Under the pieces are notes generated by a model, which ran no database searches, was not told the origin of the DNA, and saw only the letters and a program-made list of their open reading frames with translations. Made by a program: the position numbers and the translations under genes. From NCBI GenBank assembly GCA_024734495.1, contig JALMQS010000267.1, positions 186,001 through 250,000 on the forward strand: a stretch of 64,000 nt of DNA, read 5' to 3'. Below are positions 1-14,000 of this stretch, piece after piece. Source of the stretch: Forficula auricularia (lineage: Eukaryota > Arthropoda > Insecta > Dermaptera > Forficulidae). The number at the start of each line of letters is the position of its first letter. The stretch's first letter is position 1.

Positions 1-166
1 TCCTTTCAAACCGACGTTTCGGAGGATTTGAAACCCCGAAGAAGGAAGGAAAAATCCTCCGAAACGTCGGTTTGAAAGGAAGGAGGAAGGATTCCAATAA
101 ATTACACCTTATTTTATATGTGTTAATTTTTTCTTTCCTCACTACCTCTGGGCTGCCTTCCATTAC
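1..166. repeat. Short inverted repeat with hammerhead-like GAAAC-GTC remnant
   Basis: Bases 1-29 and 52-80 are near-perfect inverted copies (TCCTTTCAAACCGACGTTTC and its complement). They are followed by a segment with AATAAA-like sequence that recurs at 58136-58266. The core AATCCTCC-GAAAC-GTC looks like the 3' half of a hammerhead ribozyme (stem II, GAAAC, GTC), but the CTGATGA half is missing in both copies. It may be the tail of a Penelope-like or retrozyme-type repeat; this is an inference. Confidence 0.5.
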
Positions 167-507
167 TTTCAATTAAAATAATTATATATTTTACGAGAGA
201 ACCCCCCTCCCCTTCTCTTAATTTTAGGCCCATTACCAATTGATAATATGTCCTTTTTTAATTAATTTTTTAGAAATATCAACTTTTTTCATTTTTGTTT
301 GAAAATATTTTTAAACTCCTTTCGGCCATTCCAGAAAACAGTGGCGTAACAATAGGGTGGCATGTCGGGCTTGACGCCCCCCCCCCCCGGCCGAGAGGGC
401 CCCAAGCACATAGGAGGATCCTAACATTTATTATTACAAAATTCGTGTGTCGTTTGTCAAGGAATTTCTCAGTTTTCGATCCATTTTTAGACACGAAATA
501 AAAAAGT

Positions 508-1450
508 TCTCTATATATATAAAATTAAGGTTTTGTCTATACATTGGTCCAAATCACGCCAAATTTTGGTTGCACACGTTTCAAGCAAAGTTATGAACGA
601 AAACACCTCAACAAAATTCCTGTCTGTCTGTATGTTTTCGTGGTTTCCGCGAAAACTTGCTCACGATTCACGTCAAAACGGCTGAAGGGATTATTATGAA
701 ATTTCATATTTGGATCAGATGTCTTCTAACTTACGTTTTGATATTTTGACCCCAAAAGGGGGTTTGGGGGGAGGGGGCACGAATGAAAATTATCAAATAT
801 CTCTTAAACTATTAATTCTCAAATTTTATAATGAGCAAAGTTGTATGGAATGTGATTTCTGGAAACTTTTGTTTGAAAAAATTCTCCCAAAAAACTACCC
901 AAAAATGGGGAAGGGTGAAAAAATGTAAATTCTTACCCTTGGAACAAACTCAACCAAATTTTGTATACATAATCTGTGGACCTCTAGAGAGCTAGAAATG
1001 CAAAAACTAACCATCCAATATGGGGGGAGGAGGGTCAAAAAATGAAAATTTTTGCTCTTGGATCAAACTCAAAAATTTTGTATACATAGTATATGTAGGT
1101 CACTAAAAAGGCTAGAAATGCAAAAACTAGGTGCGGGGGTGGAATGGGGGTGGAGTGAGGAGTGAGGCGGAGTAAGGTGGGGTGCAGGTGGTGGTACGGA
1201 TTGGAGTCCAGGGGGCGTAGCGGGGGTTGTGCGGGGTGGGGATCCAGGGGCTAGGCAGGGGTGTGGTGGGAGGTACGGGGTGGAGTTCGGGGTGGTGCAG
1301 GGTTGGCTAAATAGAGGGTTCGGGTGGGGGTCCAGAGGCGTAGTGGGCTGGTACGGGGGTGGGTGTCAGGTGGGTGGGGTGCGGGGTGGAGTGTTGGGGT
1401 TGGGCACGGGTGCATGGTATAAATTAGTTAATTTCACACTGAAGCCCAAA
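508..1450 (+). mobile_element. Helitron-like non-autonomous repeat, 5' part and G-rich body
   Basis: The segment begins TCTCTATATATATAAAATT and continues into text with TGTCTGTCTG, a ...GCGAAAAC... stretch and 'aaaacggctgaaggga', a layout common at Helitron 5' ends. It then runs into modules containing CAACCAAATTTTGTATACAT and G-rich stretches. The same modules precede CTAG-ending hairpins elsewhere (8741-8772, 56061-56088). Open frames here (e.g. 1229-1492) are low-complexity Gly/Val translations and not genes. No Rep/helicase is present. Confidence 0.45.
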
Positions 1451-1931
1451 TTTTTTGGTGGAACACCATTTAGGAACCGCTTGCTTTGTTAGTAAGATAA
1501 CATTGTGCTTAAATTAACATGAATTAATTACAAAAATCTAAATTGGGAATTATTTTCAAACTAGTTGCTTTTTTTGAAAAAGCTTCCACGTTGGCCGCGA
1601 GAGCGCGCTGCCGTCTGAAACCTTCAAATGCAACTCCTATTGGATCTCTGATGAAATTATTTATTTAAATTCCTTCCTTATTTTCTAATTCCTAATTATG
1701 CATTTAAAATATATATTTTAGTTTCCAATCGATTGTTTATAAATAAACTAAATCTATTTTTGATAATTGTGCACCATTTTTAAATAAATATTTATGTGAG
1801 TAAACATTCAAGAAAATACAATTTTATTTTAATTCTGCTGGCCATGTTGTTGAAATATTGAAAAATAATCCAAGTATTAATTTAATAGTCACTTTTATTT
1901 TGAAGAAGAGAATTAATTAATAGTATGAAAG

Positions 1932-2066
1932 GCAAATGGATTCCTGCTCGAGGAGAAAATTCTGCTCGATTCGTTTGAGGATGAGCCCTCGCTGTATAGC
2001 CCAGCAGATGCCAATTATTATAATAAATCGTTTAAAGAAGAGGCCTGGAACAGAATTATCGACAAG
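1932..2066 (+). CDS. MADF gene exon a (first visible exon)
   Basis: 45 codons, phase 0 at the 3' end. The acceptor AG is at 1930-1931 and the donor GTATAA at 2067. It encodes the first MADF helices, ending WNRIIDK. The acceptor is inferred because TGA at 1926-1928 closes the frame upstream. Confidence 0.75.
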
Positions 2067-5000
2067 GTATAAATATATTCATTCATTTTTATATATTTAT
2101 TTATTCCATTGTTGAGATTTATAAATAAACAAGAGAAAAATCTTTTCTTGTCAAACCCATCTGTCATTAAGGTTAGTTTTTGATCTCAACCAAAACATTC
2201 TGTGAAAAAACAGACTAAGTTCGAAAAAGTAGGGAAATTTATTTTTAAATTCGCCAAGAATAATTAAGTTGAGAGATCTACTATTTTCTCAACTTAATTT
2301 AATTTGGCTTCACACTAGATTTCACTACCTTTTCGAACTTGGCCTGTTTTTTCCCAGAATGTTTTGGTTGAGATTTCTCTTGTTTTTGTAAGCTATGAGG
2401 AAGCCCGTTGGTCCAACAGGCTAGAATTTCTATTTTTGACATACACACCCCCCATTTTGGGTGGTTTAGTTTTTCCATTTCTAGCCTTCAAGGGGGCCAC
2501 AGAATATTTTTTATTTTATTTATTTCAACGGCTAATGCCTGATAATACATACATTATATTATTACATACATACATTATTATAGATTATAAATAAGGTAAT
2601 AACAATAACAAAAACAAAATATCACATTAAAATAATTCATAAAATCTAACAATACTAATAATACGTGATAATAACAATATACAATATAGTGTTCACTCAT
2701 AGATTAATGTTAGCTTTTTGAGAAAAATTACAGCTCTGTTAATACTTAATGAGAAATGAGGATTATCCATTTGTTGTGCCAAATTATTGTAACATTGAGA
2801 TAGTCTGAATACAGGATTTGCTTCAGAGTGCCTACTGCAAGGCATCTCTGGATAAAATGGTAATCTGTTTCTTAATATATAATTTGAACTGTGTATAGGA
2901 AACAGGTTTTGAAGTTCTGAACATTTCACCTGGTTGGACTTAATCTTATACAAAAACAAAACGTCAGAAGCAATCATAGAAGAAGGAAACAGAAGGCAGA
3001 CTGGAATGTTTCAGCAGTAGAAGCATAATCATGGTCAAACCTTGACATGGGATTCCCGGAAAGGAGTGCCAATTGTCTCAAAACTTTGTGCTGAATTCTC
3101 TCTAGTCTGTCCATGTTAATCTTTTCCGATAGGCCTCCAAATTGTTGATGCATACATTAATACAGATTTGATCAGAGTTATGTACAAGTATTTAATTGAT
3201 TCTGGATTTTTAAATGACTTCGTGTTACGAAAAATGGATCCCTAAGTTCGATTTGCTTTGCCTATAACGTAATCTAAATGTTCATTAAATGTGAGTTTAG
3301 AATCGAAAATCACTCCCAGATCCTTAATAGAGTCGACTCTTCCACATCTGGTGTTAGTTTTAAGTAAATAATCAAAAACAATGTGGTTAGTGGATCTCAA
3401 AAAACTAATGGTGAGACACTTCTCAAAGTTGAGGAAAATATATATAATAATAATTTATCTTTATTAGTTATTTTTTCAGCTACTTATATATATACAATAA
3501 TAATATTCAATACAATAATAACATACAATCATAAAAGTAATGTAACAATACAATACAACAGTGTTTCTCAAACTTTTTCGAATATGGAACCCTTTTCCGT
3601 TTGGAAGATAACCGTGGAACCCGATGATGTGATTAAAGCGTTGTTATGGGAATTTTTACTTTATCCAATGCGAAGCATGGGTAAAGTATTGTAATCGGTC
3701 TCGTGGCAAGCGCAACTTCAAAGGGTCCTCAGGTAAACACTACGGAACCCATAGTCTCAATTAAAGTCACATCGAATCGGTGAGTTGAAAAAGGTACACA
3801 TTCCAAGCGCATAAACTTTCGGAAAACTAAAAAAAAAACTGATTTTTGAAAAAAAAATTTTTTACAAAAAGTTGTCAATGGCAAATTTGTAGATCTCAGT
3901 GTGGCAAACAAAATTGCACATATAAACAAATTATTTTAAACATAATTGTTTTTTAAAATCAGTTTTTTTTTAGTTTTCCGAAAGTTTATGCGCTTGGAAT
4001 CTGTACCATTTTCAACTCACCGATTCAATTGTAGTATTCATTTAGGTTGAATTTTAGCACGTGACAGTTTTGCCAAAAACTACATGGGGTCTCGTCCAGA
4101 GGCCAAAAAGTGTGATTTTTTCAGGAAGTGCGTGCGGATGGATGTATGTTATTGTTTTTTTCGTTCACGATTTTTTCCACAACGTACAACCTATTGAAAT
4201 GAAATTGAAAGCCTACCATTAATATAACAAAATAAAGCGCTGATTAGTTTTTGGCCTACAAACATTGGTACTTTATTTCAGTACTTTTTTAGTTTTTTCT
4301 AAATATTTTGAAAATGACAAAACCAATTTTGGTGAAAATTAATATTGTAATTAAGTACCTTGAGGCCCACAAAAAAGGTCATATAAAGTTTTTTGTAAAA
4401 TTATATTTTAATGTACTTTACCCTAGAATAAGATGGTACATTGGATAAAGTTTAGCAACGATCCGTTGCAGTTTATTTTTTTTGACTTTGAAATATAGTT
4501 ATATGGAGTGAATTAATTAAGAAACCCTACGTTTATTGTCTTATATTTGTATTTTTTTATTTATACAATCACCCACTATATCTATATTAAACAGTAACTA
4601 AATCAAAACTTCCATAAGTAAAAGAAAAACAAGCATTTTCGAACACATCAACTTTTCATAGGTGTTGCCATCAATTCGACGAATGATACTGTTTTTTGTG
4701 TTTACACAAATACTTTATATCAGGTCTTATTGATAAATGTTGTAATCTCATATCCGACTTGGCATCCAGCTTATTGCGGTACTTATTTTTTGTTAATAAG
4801 TAAGTTGAGAATTCAGACTCGCACAAATAAGTTGTAGGAAATGGTAAAAGAGAATTAAAACAACTCTGGATATTCGCCCGTTAAACTACACCAAAATTTT
4901 GACAAAGGCATCGTTTTAGAGGCTGTCTGCAGTGAAGAATCTGAAGATATTTCATAATCTTGGTGTGAAAAGGAGGATGGATTTTCACTAACAACAAAAG

Positions 5001-8000
5001 GATTTTTCATCCAGGAATTATTTTCCCGTTTTTTTTGAAATTATCATCTGTGAAATATTGTTCGGTAGATTTATTCAGACATTCCAAGTGATGAACGATT
5101 TTGGTATATTGACTAGTATTTAGATCTTCTTCCGAAATGTCCTTCATAGCTGGAAAACATTTGAGATCTCAACTAATCCAAAACTTCACCTTCTTTTTGA
5201 ACGCTAGAATTTTTTCACCTAATTTTTTTGCGGAACCCTTGGCGTGTTTTCATGGAACCCCAGGGTTCCACGGAACACACTTTGAGAAACACTGCAATAC
5301 AATATAAAACATTACAATAATAATGTACAATAATAATACAATAGAATACAAATATTATAACAATAATACACATACAATACGTATACAAAATTTGGTTGAG
5401 TTTGGCCCAATGGACTAGAATTTTCATTTTTGACCCCCCCCATTTTGAAGGGGTTGAAAGATAGAAAGTTTGAATTTTTGGAATTTCAATTTTGTTTGTG
5501 TCTCCAACTCTACTAGCAGGCGAAATTTCATGATAATGGGAAGATTGGAAGTACCCTAGAGATTTTGATGACCTGTCATCAGTGAGTGAGTGCCAAAATT
5601 AGTTATTTTCTCAGATCCATATCTCAGAATCTATTTAAGATATATTATTGAAATTTGGTATTCTCTTCAAGATGGATTACATAATTACATGTGTATAATT
5701 TCAGCTCTGTATCTCAAATGAATTTCGAGCTGCAGAGGGGTCAAAATTGGCTCGAAATGATTCGAGTTTTTTGTAGATTCAGAATATGTACAGAAACAGA
5801 AATAGCTTTCTATTTAAAAAACAGAACTGGACCTCGAAATACCCTTGAAAGTTTGTTCTAGGTCGAGGAACAATAGCGTAGTTTTGTTTCCCCCCTGATA
5901 TATAATAAATAAACTTTTATTTGAAACTTTTTTTCATATAATGCACTGTTTTTTAGTTATATGAGTGTCTCAAGTTAAAAATTCGCCCGGTATAAATAAA
6001 TAATAAACTTGTGGGAAAGTAGAGTTGTAAAGAAAAGTGGAACTTTACGCCAGGCGCGGATCCAGACCTCTGATTTGGGGGGGGGGGCGGTCGCCGGTAT
6101 ATAAGATCTACTTTTGATCTCGGAAGTGTATCGCGGTCGAATTGTCCAAGCGGGGGGGGGGGGCAGAGACCCCCACATAGAACTTTATTTTCATCATTTT
6201 TAAAATTTAATGTTATAAAAAAATATATAAAAAATGTTGATCTCCAATGCTTTGGGGGGGGGGGGGGGGGGCGATCGCCCCTGGATCCGCGCATGCTTTA
6301 CGCACACCGTACTATAGTCAGTCAGAAATCAGTAGGCTAATCCTCACTAAACGTCTCTCGAAAATCACACTTTCGAGACTGGTAATAAAAAACTCGACTA
6401 ATAATAAATAAAATAATAAACTTGCTCTGTATCTTGTTAGTTGCTTTGACCGAGCTTATCTCAAGTTTGGATTCACGTTAAATACAATTGGACATTCTGA
6501 TTAAATACCAATTGGTCTCACATTTGTCAAACCAGATAAAAAAAACATTATAATAATAATTATTATTTATTTCTTCAAATAATTCGCAAATATTTTTATT
6601 TATTTATTTATTTTTAGGTTCAAAAAATAAAACCTTCTGTGACAAAATCAGAAGTAAAAAATAAAATTCATAATATGAAAAAAAAATATGTAAAATTGCA
6701 ACAAAACGCATTCAAAGGATATCCTGATAATTGGGAATGGACATCAAGAATAAAAAACTTATTTCACGATTTAGATATTAAAAGTGTCACCTTATTAGGT
6801 ATTATAATTTTTATTTATTTATTTTTTTTTTCTAAATAAGGAAAATTGAATATTGATGCCATTAATTAACTTCAATGATGCTAGAATTTCGAAAAATAAA
6901 ATAAATACTTTTCTAAATTAAAAAAAAAATAAGCTGGCGTGTTCTGATGTGGCCATACACTTGACTTTACCATACAACCTGGCCCCTAAAATTATTTATA
7001 ATCATGTAGGGAGAGTTAGTTTTTGCATTTTTATACTTCTGGGCTCCCACTGATTATGTATACAAAATTTGGTTGAGTTTGGTAAATGACCAAGATTTTC
7101 ATTTTTTGACCCTATACCACCCCCCCCCATTTTGGGCGGTTAGTTTTTGCATTTTTAGACTTCAGGGGGTCCCACTGACTTCTGGGGTCCCACTGATTAT
7201 GTATACAAAATTTGGTTGAGTTTGCTCAAACGGCCTAGATTTTTAATTTTTAACCCCCCCCCCTCCACTCCCCTTAATTTTGGGTCGATATTCACCAAAA
7301 TCTAATCAGCTCTTAATCTCAATGGACCAAAACTACTTGTGAAATTTGGTTTTGATATTCACACTAGTTTTTGAGCTAGCTCGTCCACAAGAATTTGGTA
7401 ACGCACAGACTTACTAACAGACAACCAGACAGACTAACAGACATTTTGACAAAACAATTATTATCTCGAAAAATATAATTTTTTCGATGTTCACTTATTA
7501 GAGCTTTTTTGTAGAGCGAAATGCCATGGTTTCGTTCAATTTTTTGAATCAAAATAGTTTCAGCCGTTTTTGAGTACATTGAAAATGAATATTTTTCAAA
7601 AATCAACCCGATAATAATATTAAGAAGTGAATTTAATTTTATTTAGGAACGAATCAAAGATTTTAGTAGAAATATTTATTACATTGCATATCAGAGGGCA
7701 TCGTCCCCTCGGGAATCGAACCCAAGCGCTAACTAGCTTGCCGGGCCGTTAGCCAAACCCTTAAGACGAATCTCTCTCCGATATGCAACATATATAAGAA
7801 ATTATATAAAGGACCCGACACTGAAAATTTTTATTCAGTTTAGCCTAATTTTTTACTATTTCCTTCGAGTTGAAAGGAGTGAAAAATTTGTTGCTTTATT
7901 TCTTATATGTATATGTTGTATATCGGAGAGAGATTCGTCTTAAGGGTTTGGCTAACGGCCCGGAAAGCTAGTTAGCCCTTGGGTTCGATTCCCGAGGGGA

Positions 8001-11000
8001 CGATGCCCTCTGATATGCAATGTAAAAATCTTTGATTCGTTCCTAAATAAATTAAATTCACTTCTTAATATTAATTACATTGGAAATAAATTTTTTCGAA
8101 CCAAAAATATAAAAATATCGCATTTTAAATACTTGTATTTTCAATACTGCCCTCTCTGGGATTAAATAATGAAAAATTTCTTCTGTACTAAATTTGAAGT
8201 GAATAGTTCATTTTGAATTTTTTTTTAGTTTTAATCGAATATTGATGTTCGTAATCATTACATATAAATATATATTTTTTAGACCAGAATAATGCCAGTA
8301 TGGAAGAAGATGATGATGATGAAATATATGTAAGATATTTTTTTTGTCTTTTTAATTGATTTATTATTTCATATTTATTTTTTATTTATTTTTTTTCAGA
8401 TTCAATTCCCTCCAGATGATGATAATTTATCAGAACTAAGTGAACATTTATTACAAGATGAATCTCCTATGGGAAATGGTAATTTTAAGAGTGAATAAAT
8501 TATATTATTTTATCCTTTATAAAAATAACTTAAATAAATACAAATCTTTTATAAAAAAATTCATACGTTTCGGAGGGCACGTGGGCCCGGTGGGGGGGTG
8601 CAAGAGGGGGTTAGTGGGTTAGGGTGCGGAATGGAGTGTTGGGGTGGTGGTGTGTGGGCGGTTGGTCATGGTGCGGGGGGAGTGGGGGTGAGGGTGGGTA
8701 CGAGGGCTGTGGGTCCAGGGGGCATGCCCCCTGGCTAGCAAGAGGGCCGCCGAAGGCAGGCCTTGCAGCTAGTTGTATATAAAGCAATACTAAACAATTA
8801 AATATTTTGAAAAATGGACAATGATACAAATTGTCTTGTGATGAAATTTCCTTGAATTAAAATAATAAACTTTTAAATATTGACGAAAAATTATTTTTCT
8901 CCAAAGATTTTTGATTGATTATTATTAAGGTGACCAACTATACTCATTTACTGAGTTTTGTACTCTTTTTTCGCAAACCGTACTCTTTTCAAATCCTGTA
9001 CTCTGAAAGTACTCATTTGTATAATTTTATACTCATTTGTATTTCTAAAACATTTTTTTAGATTATTTTATTTCAATTTTATTAATTAAATATTTAAAAT
9101 TATTTTGACAGTGATCCACTATGTTCATATTTTTTAAGCCTTGACAAATGTCCTACAATTTTGAAGAAATTCTTTCAAAACGATATGTCAGAGCCTATGC
9201 TTTATTTTATTCACAGTCAGGCGTCGTTGTTTCATAAAATTACTCTACAAATTGAAGGAGATAAAATTTCAGCATCAGAAGTTTGTATTATATTAAACGA
9301 TTTCATACTGCAATGTAAATCAAGATTTAATGATGGATTTTTACCACTAATTCTAAAGAATAAACTGACCGTTTTGGAAGATTCCAATCCCGGAATAAAA
9401 AATGAATTTTTAAAAGAAGTTAAAATTTTTTATAAAATTTGCTATGAATAGGTATATCGAAGAATGGATAGTGAACTTTAGAGCATTAAATTGTTTCAAA
9501 TGGACCCTTCTAAATAGTAAAATTGAATGGAAAGAAGTTTCTTCAGCAGTCGAATTTGTAATGAAGGAAGTAAAAGAATAAATTGTTATTAATGACAATT
9601 TTCTCTTTGAAGAAATTCGAAGAGTAAATTTATATTTAAATGAAGAAAAATCGAAGAAATGGAACGATGAGAAAATAGAACTTGACAAAAGATGGGTAGA
9701 AATCTTTGGGCATTTTAGAGTAGAACATATCCCACATGAAAATTTAAAAGTTTTAATAGAAATTTCCTTATGTTGTCCAGGCACTAATGCTGCTGTTGAA
9801 AGGGGATTTTCACTAGGGAATGATTATTTATTGGAGCAGTGAGAAGTCGCAACTTTCTCTAAAAACATTATCTGCCGTCTTAACAGTCAAATTTAATATG
9901 CAAAATGAAAGTTGTTCGGATGTGGCTACATTATTAGACGAACATCCTCATTTAGCAAAAAAAACCACTCCGAAGAAAAATATGTTTTTAAAAGAAAATA
10001 AAGTTTTTATCGTTTTTTCTTCTTTTTTTCACCTATGAAATACTTGCAAAGTGTACTCTTTTTGAACAAAAAATAGTTGGTCACCTTATTATTATTGTTC
10101 AGTTCCATTATCAGTATTAGATGTAACAAATCAGAGGAAAAAAGGAAACAATTAAACACCGTGTTAAATCATACGACCATTTGCAACTTTTCGCCAATTC
10201 ATTGTCACTTCATCAGGCTCTATACAATAAATAAATACAAATGAATCACTCACAATCATTAAAATCAAGCCAGACATATTATAATATAATTATGTACCTT
10301 GATCAAATTTTTAAAACACTTCGTCATTCAATTTTTTTCTTGCTAATTAGAATACATATACATAACAATATGAATACATTTATTTATTACATAACACCAT
10401 TGATTGTTTATTTAGAGTAGCAATGGAACCAGACAGACTAACTGTACGTACAGAGGCGTAGTTAGGGTTAGAACCCCCCCCCCCTCAAAGACAGGGTTCA
10501 TGGGATGAGTAACGGCAACAACAAACCGTTTATTATGTCAAACTAACCGTAATTAAATATATTTCATATGTTTAATCAAAAATTATGTTCTTTTTTAATT
10601 TCTTGAAGTACCTTTTTAGTCCAGTTAAATTGTTCTCTAAAGGGCCCCTCGCGGGAAAGTTTTGCGGTAGTTTTGATTTCTTGATGCTATATGTTTTTTG
10701 GTGTGCTGAATCTGAATCTGAGGTTTGCTAACAAAATTTCTTGACGGAACATTGTCAAAATGCAAAAAAAGGTAAAAAAAAATCTCATTTTTTGGCTGTT
10801 TTTTCTTATAACTCGAAAAATATCAACTTTTCGTAAATAACCTTCCTTTTTCAAAATTAAAGTTAATAAAATTTCCTACATATTTCATTATTTAGGTTTT
10901 TTCTCTGACCAACCATTCGGGCTCAAGTGCTAGTTAAAAATTGGCGTATTTGTTCTGTTTCCGCAAATCCCAAAAAGTCGCACTTTTTTCGATTTTTTCC

Positions 11001-14000
11001 CATTTTGACCATGAAGAAGGACGTTTTCGACAAAGACCACTCTATACATTTTTAAACTAGATTAAATTTGATACAATTCAAACAAAGTTTCATCTTAATT
11101 GGACAATGGTAACCCGTGCCTCAATGAGGTTGAAGTTTTGAAAAGCTGCAATTTTTTGTAAAAAATCGTAGTTTTTCCTTCATAAAATGAAAACCACTCA
11201 TTCTAGAAACTTGATTCCTATATCATTCTCTAGGAAATTTTGTTGACTTGAATAAGAATTGCTCACTTAATAATCTAAGATGAGATAAGATTACTCCTAA
11301 ATATTTATATTTTTCAACTCCCGATAATTTCTTCCCTTTCTCCAATATTAGGTCCGATATCATATTATTTCCTACAGACAAATATTCAGATTTTTTATAA
11401 TTTATTTTTAAGCCCCCTGGTTAAAAGCCTCATTTAGTTTCCTCACTATGTAGTCATGATCCATTTCATCATTTGCAATAACCAGCTGATCGCCCGCAAA
11501 AAATAGCGTAGAAATCATAATTTCTCCTTAAATATAAAGTTTTTGTGCCGAGAGTAGCAGAATTTTTATATATTGAAGGAGACAATAAAAGAGTGTGTCT
11601 TCTGCTGAAATTATAAATTTTATTTATTTATAACGAGACTTCATAATTAATTCCTGTGAATCCATTGTAATAGACCAGGGGTCGGCAACCTGCGGCCCTT
11701 TGCAACTTTTTGCGCGGCCCGGCAAAGCACCAATATAATTTTAGGAAAAATCAATAAACTTAGAGCGTTTTCTTGTGGACATTACAACTTACCTCAATAA
11801 ATTAAATATAACACTACAAGGCAAAGGAAAGTTAATCAACGAGCTATTTACAGAAATCAAAAGTTTCCAGCTTAAAATAAAATTGTTTATTTCTCAACTT
11901 GAAAAGAATAATTATTGTCATTTTCCTATTTTGCAATCGTTTTTAACCAAAAACGACAAACAGTGTCCTTCGAATATTTTTATTGAGTCACTAAAAGTAC
12001 TGGATGAAAATTTTCGTCATCGGTTTCAAGATTTTTATGCAAAAGGAATGGACATATTAATATTTGAAAATCCTTTAAAATTTGATATTGTAAAACCACC
12101 AGACAATTTACAACTAGAGTTAATTGATTTGCAATCTAACAATGTATATAAAAATAATTTTGATGAAAATAATTTAATTGCATTTTATTCAAATCTACCA
12201 GAAAACAAATTTCCCAATTTAAGAAATTTTGCAAAATCAATGATTTGTATTTTTTCAAGCACCTATTTATGCGAACAAACATTTTCAAGAATGAATTTCA
12301 TAAAATCAAAATATAGAACGAGGTTGACGGATGAAAATTTACAAAACTTGTTGAGGATCTATCTCAGTATCCCAAACACAACCGGACTTAAATGAATTAT
12401 CAAACAATATTCAAGAACAAAAACGCATTGAATTATAATGAATGAATAAAACGAAAGATAAACTATTTTCCTTAATATTTTATATTTACATATTTATACA
12501 TATGTAATTGGAATTGTATTTTCTTTTTTTCCCCTTTTAAGAATTGTAAAATTTTTGTTCTCTGACATTATTGTTATTATAGCATGTCAATAAAAATTAA
12601 ATTTTTTCTATATTTATTTTTAATAATATTTATACTCGTATATGATATAAAAGCACTATTTAAGTTACATTTGAATGTGCGGCCCGCATAAAAATTTTTA
12701 TTTTGAAAATGGCCCGCCGTCCGAAAAAGGTTGCCGACCCCTGTAATAGACTGATGAAGAGGGCAAAGCCCTCGAAACTATAGTCTCGTTATAAATAAAT
12801 AAAATTTATAATTCCAGCAGAAGACACACTCTTTTATTGTCTCCTTCAACATACTTTCTCCGATTTGTATTCCTATACTGTTGCACTTTCGTGACCACAC
12901 GTGAAGAATCCTATCCAAATAGATCTTGAAGAGAGCCTACGATAGGCTACATACCTATCCGAGACCTTTTGAGATTTCAAACCGATCAGACACATTATTA
13001 TTTATTTTTATTTGCAAGGTGTTATCTTTATATAGATTTACAATAGCCTTGATTAACGTAGGGTTTATTTTTAGTTCTTCCATTTTTTCCCAGAGATAGT
13101 TAACAGGTACGCTATCATAGGCTTTCTCGAGGTCTATAAAAGCATAATGTGTTTCCTGATTTCTTTGAAGTCTTTTTTCCAATATAATTTTTAGGATGTA
13201 TAATATTAACTTTTTTTTACGATTCATAATTTAAAATTCTATATCAGATGTGGCCACAACGTGGCTCGCGAGCCGCATGCGGCTCTTCAGTCAATCTAGT
13301 GTGGCTCTTGAACCCTCTTGAATAATACTGATTTTAAAAAGTACAGGGTGTGGCATAAAGATCTACCACATTTTGAAGAGGTATAAAAAAAATAAAAAAA
13401 TTTAACTAGAAAAAAACTAAATATATTTTTGAAAAGAACATGAAATGAATTTTTTTAAAATGTGTTTTATACATTATATCAGACGAAAAAAAAGAGAGGG
13501 GGGGGTCAAAAATAAAAATTCTAGCCCTTTTGAGCAAACTCAACCAAATTTTGTATACATATTCTGTGGACCCCCAGAGGGCTAGAAATACAAAAACTAA
13601 CCACCCAAAATAAGGGGAGGATCAAAAATGAAAATTCTAGCTCTTTCGACCAAACTATGTATATAAAATTTGGTTTAGTTGGTTTGCAATTTCTAGCCTT
13701 CTGGAGATCCACAGAATATGTATACAAAATTTGGTTGAGTTTGGTCAAAAGGGCTAGAATTTTTTTTATCCCCCCCCCCCCTTTTTTTTGTCTGATAATG
13801 TTTAAAATACATTTAAAAATAAAGTAAAAATTTCATTTATTTTCTTTTCAAAAATATATTTAGTTTTTTTCTAGTTAAATTTTTTCATTTTTTATATCTC
13901 TTCAAAATGTGGTAGATATTTATGCCCCCACCCTGTATAATAATTAAATTAAAAAAATAATAATACAAAAATTAAATTAATTTGTAATTTGTAATGGTAT

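Larger units (their letters stand above)
3559..5294 (-). mobile_element. hAT element 1, CAGTGTTTCTCAA TIRs, 8-bp TSD CAATACAA
   Basis: Both ends read CAGTGTTTCTCAA(A) inward, and each flank carries CAATACAA (3551-3558 and 5295-5302). This is an exact 8-bp duplication typical of hAT insertion. On the minus strand, 4620-4830 gives fragments such as CESEF..YLLTKNKYRNKLDAKSD, resembling the C-terminal dimerisation region of ZBED/SCAND3-type hAT transposases. The ORF is broken. A foldback (3770-4025) is nested inside. Confidence 0.75.

Noticed and set aside
1229..1492. Gly-rich 87-codon frame
   Set aside because: Low-complexity G-rich repeat of Helitron-like modules; no start context or domain.
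5953..6294. Pro-rich 113-codon frame on the minus strand
   Set aside because: Produced by G homopolymers inside a short inverted-repeat element.
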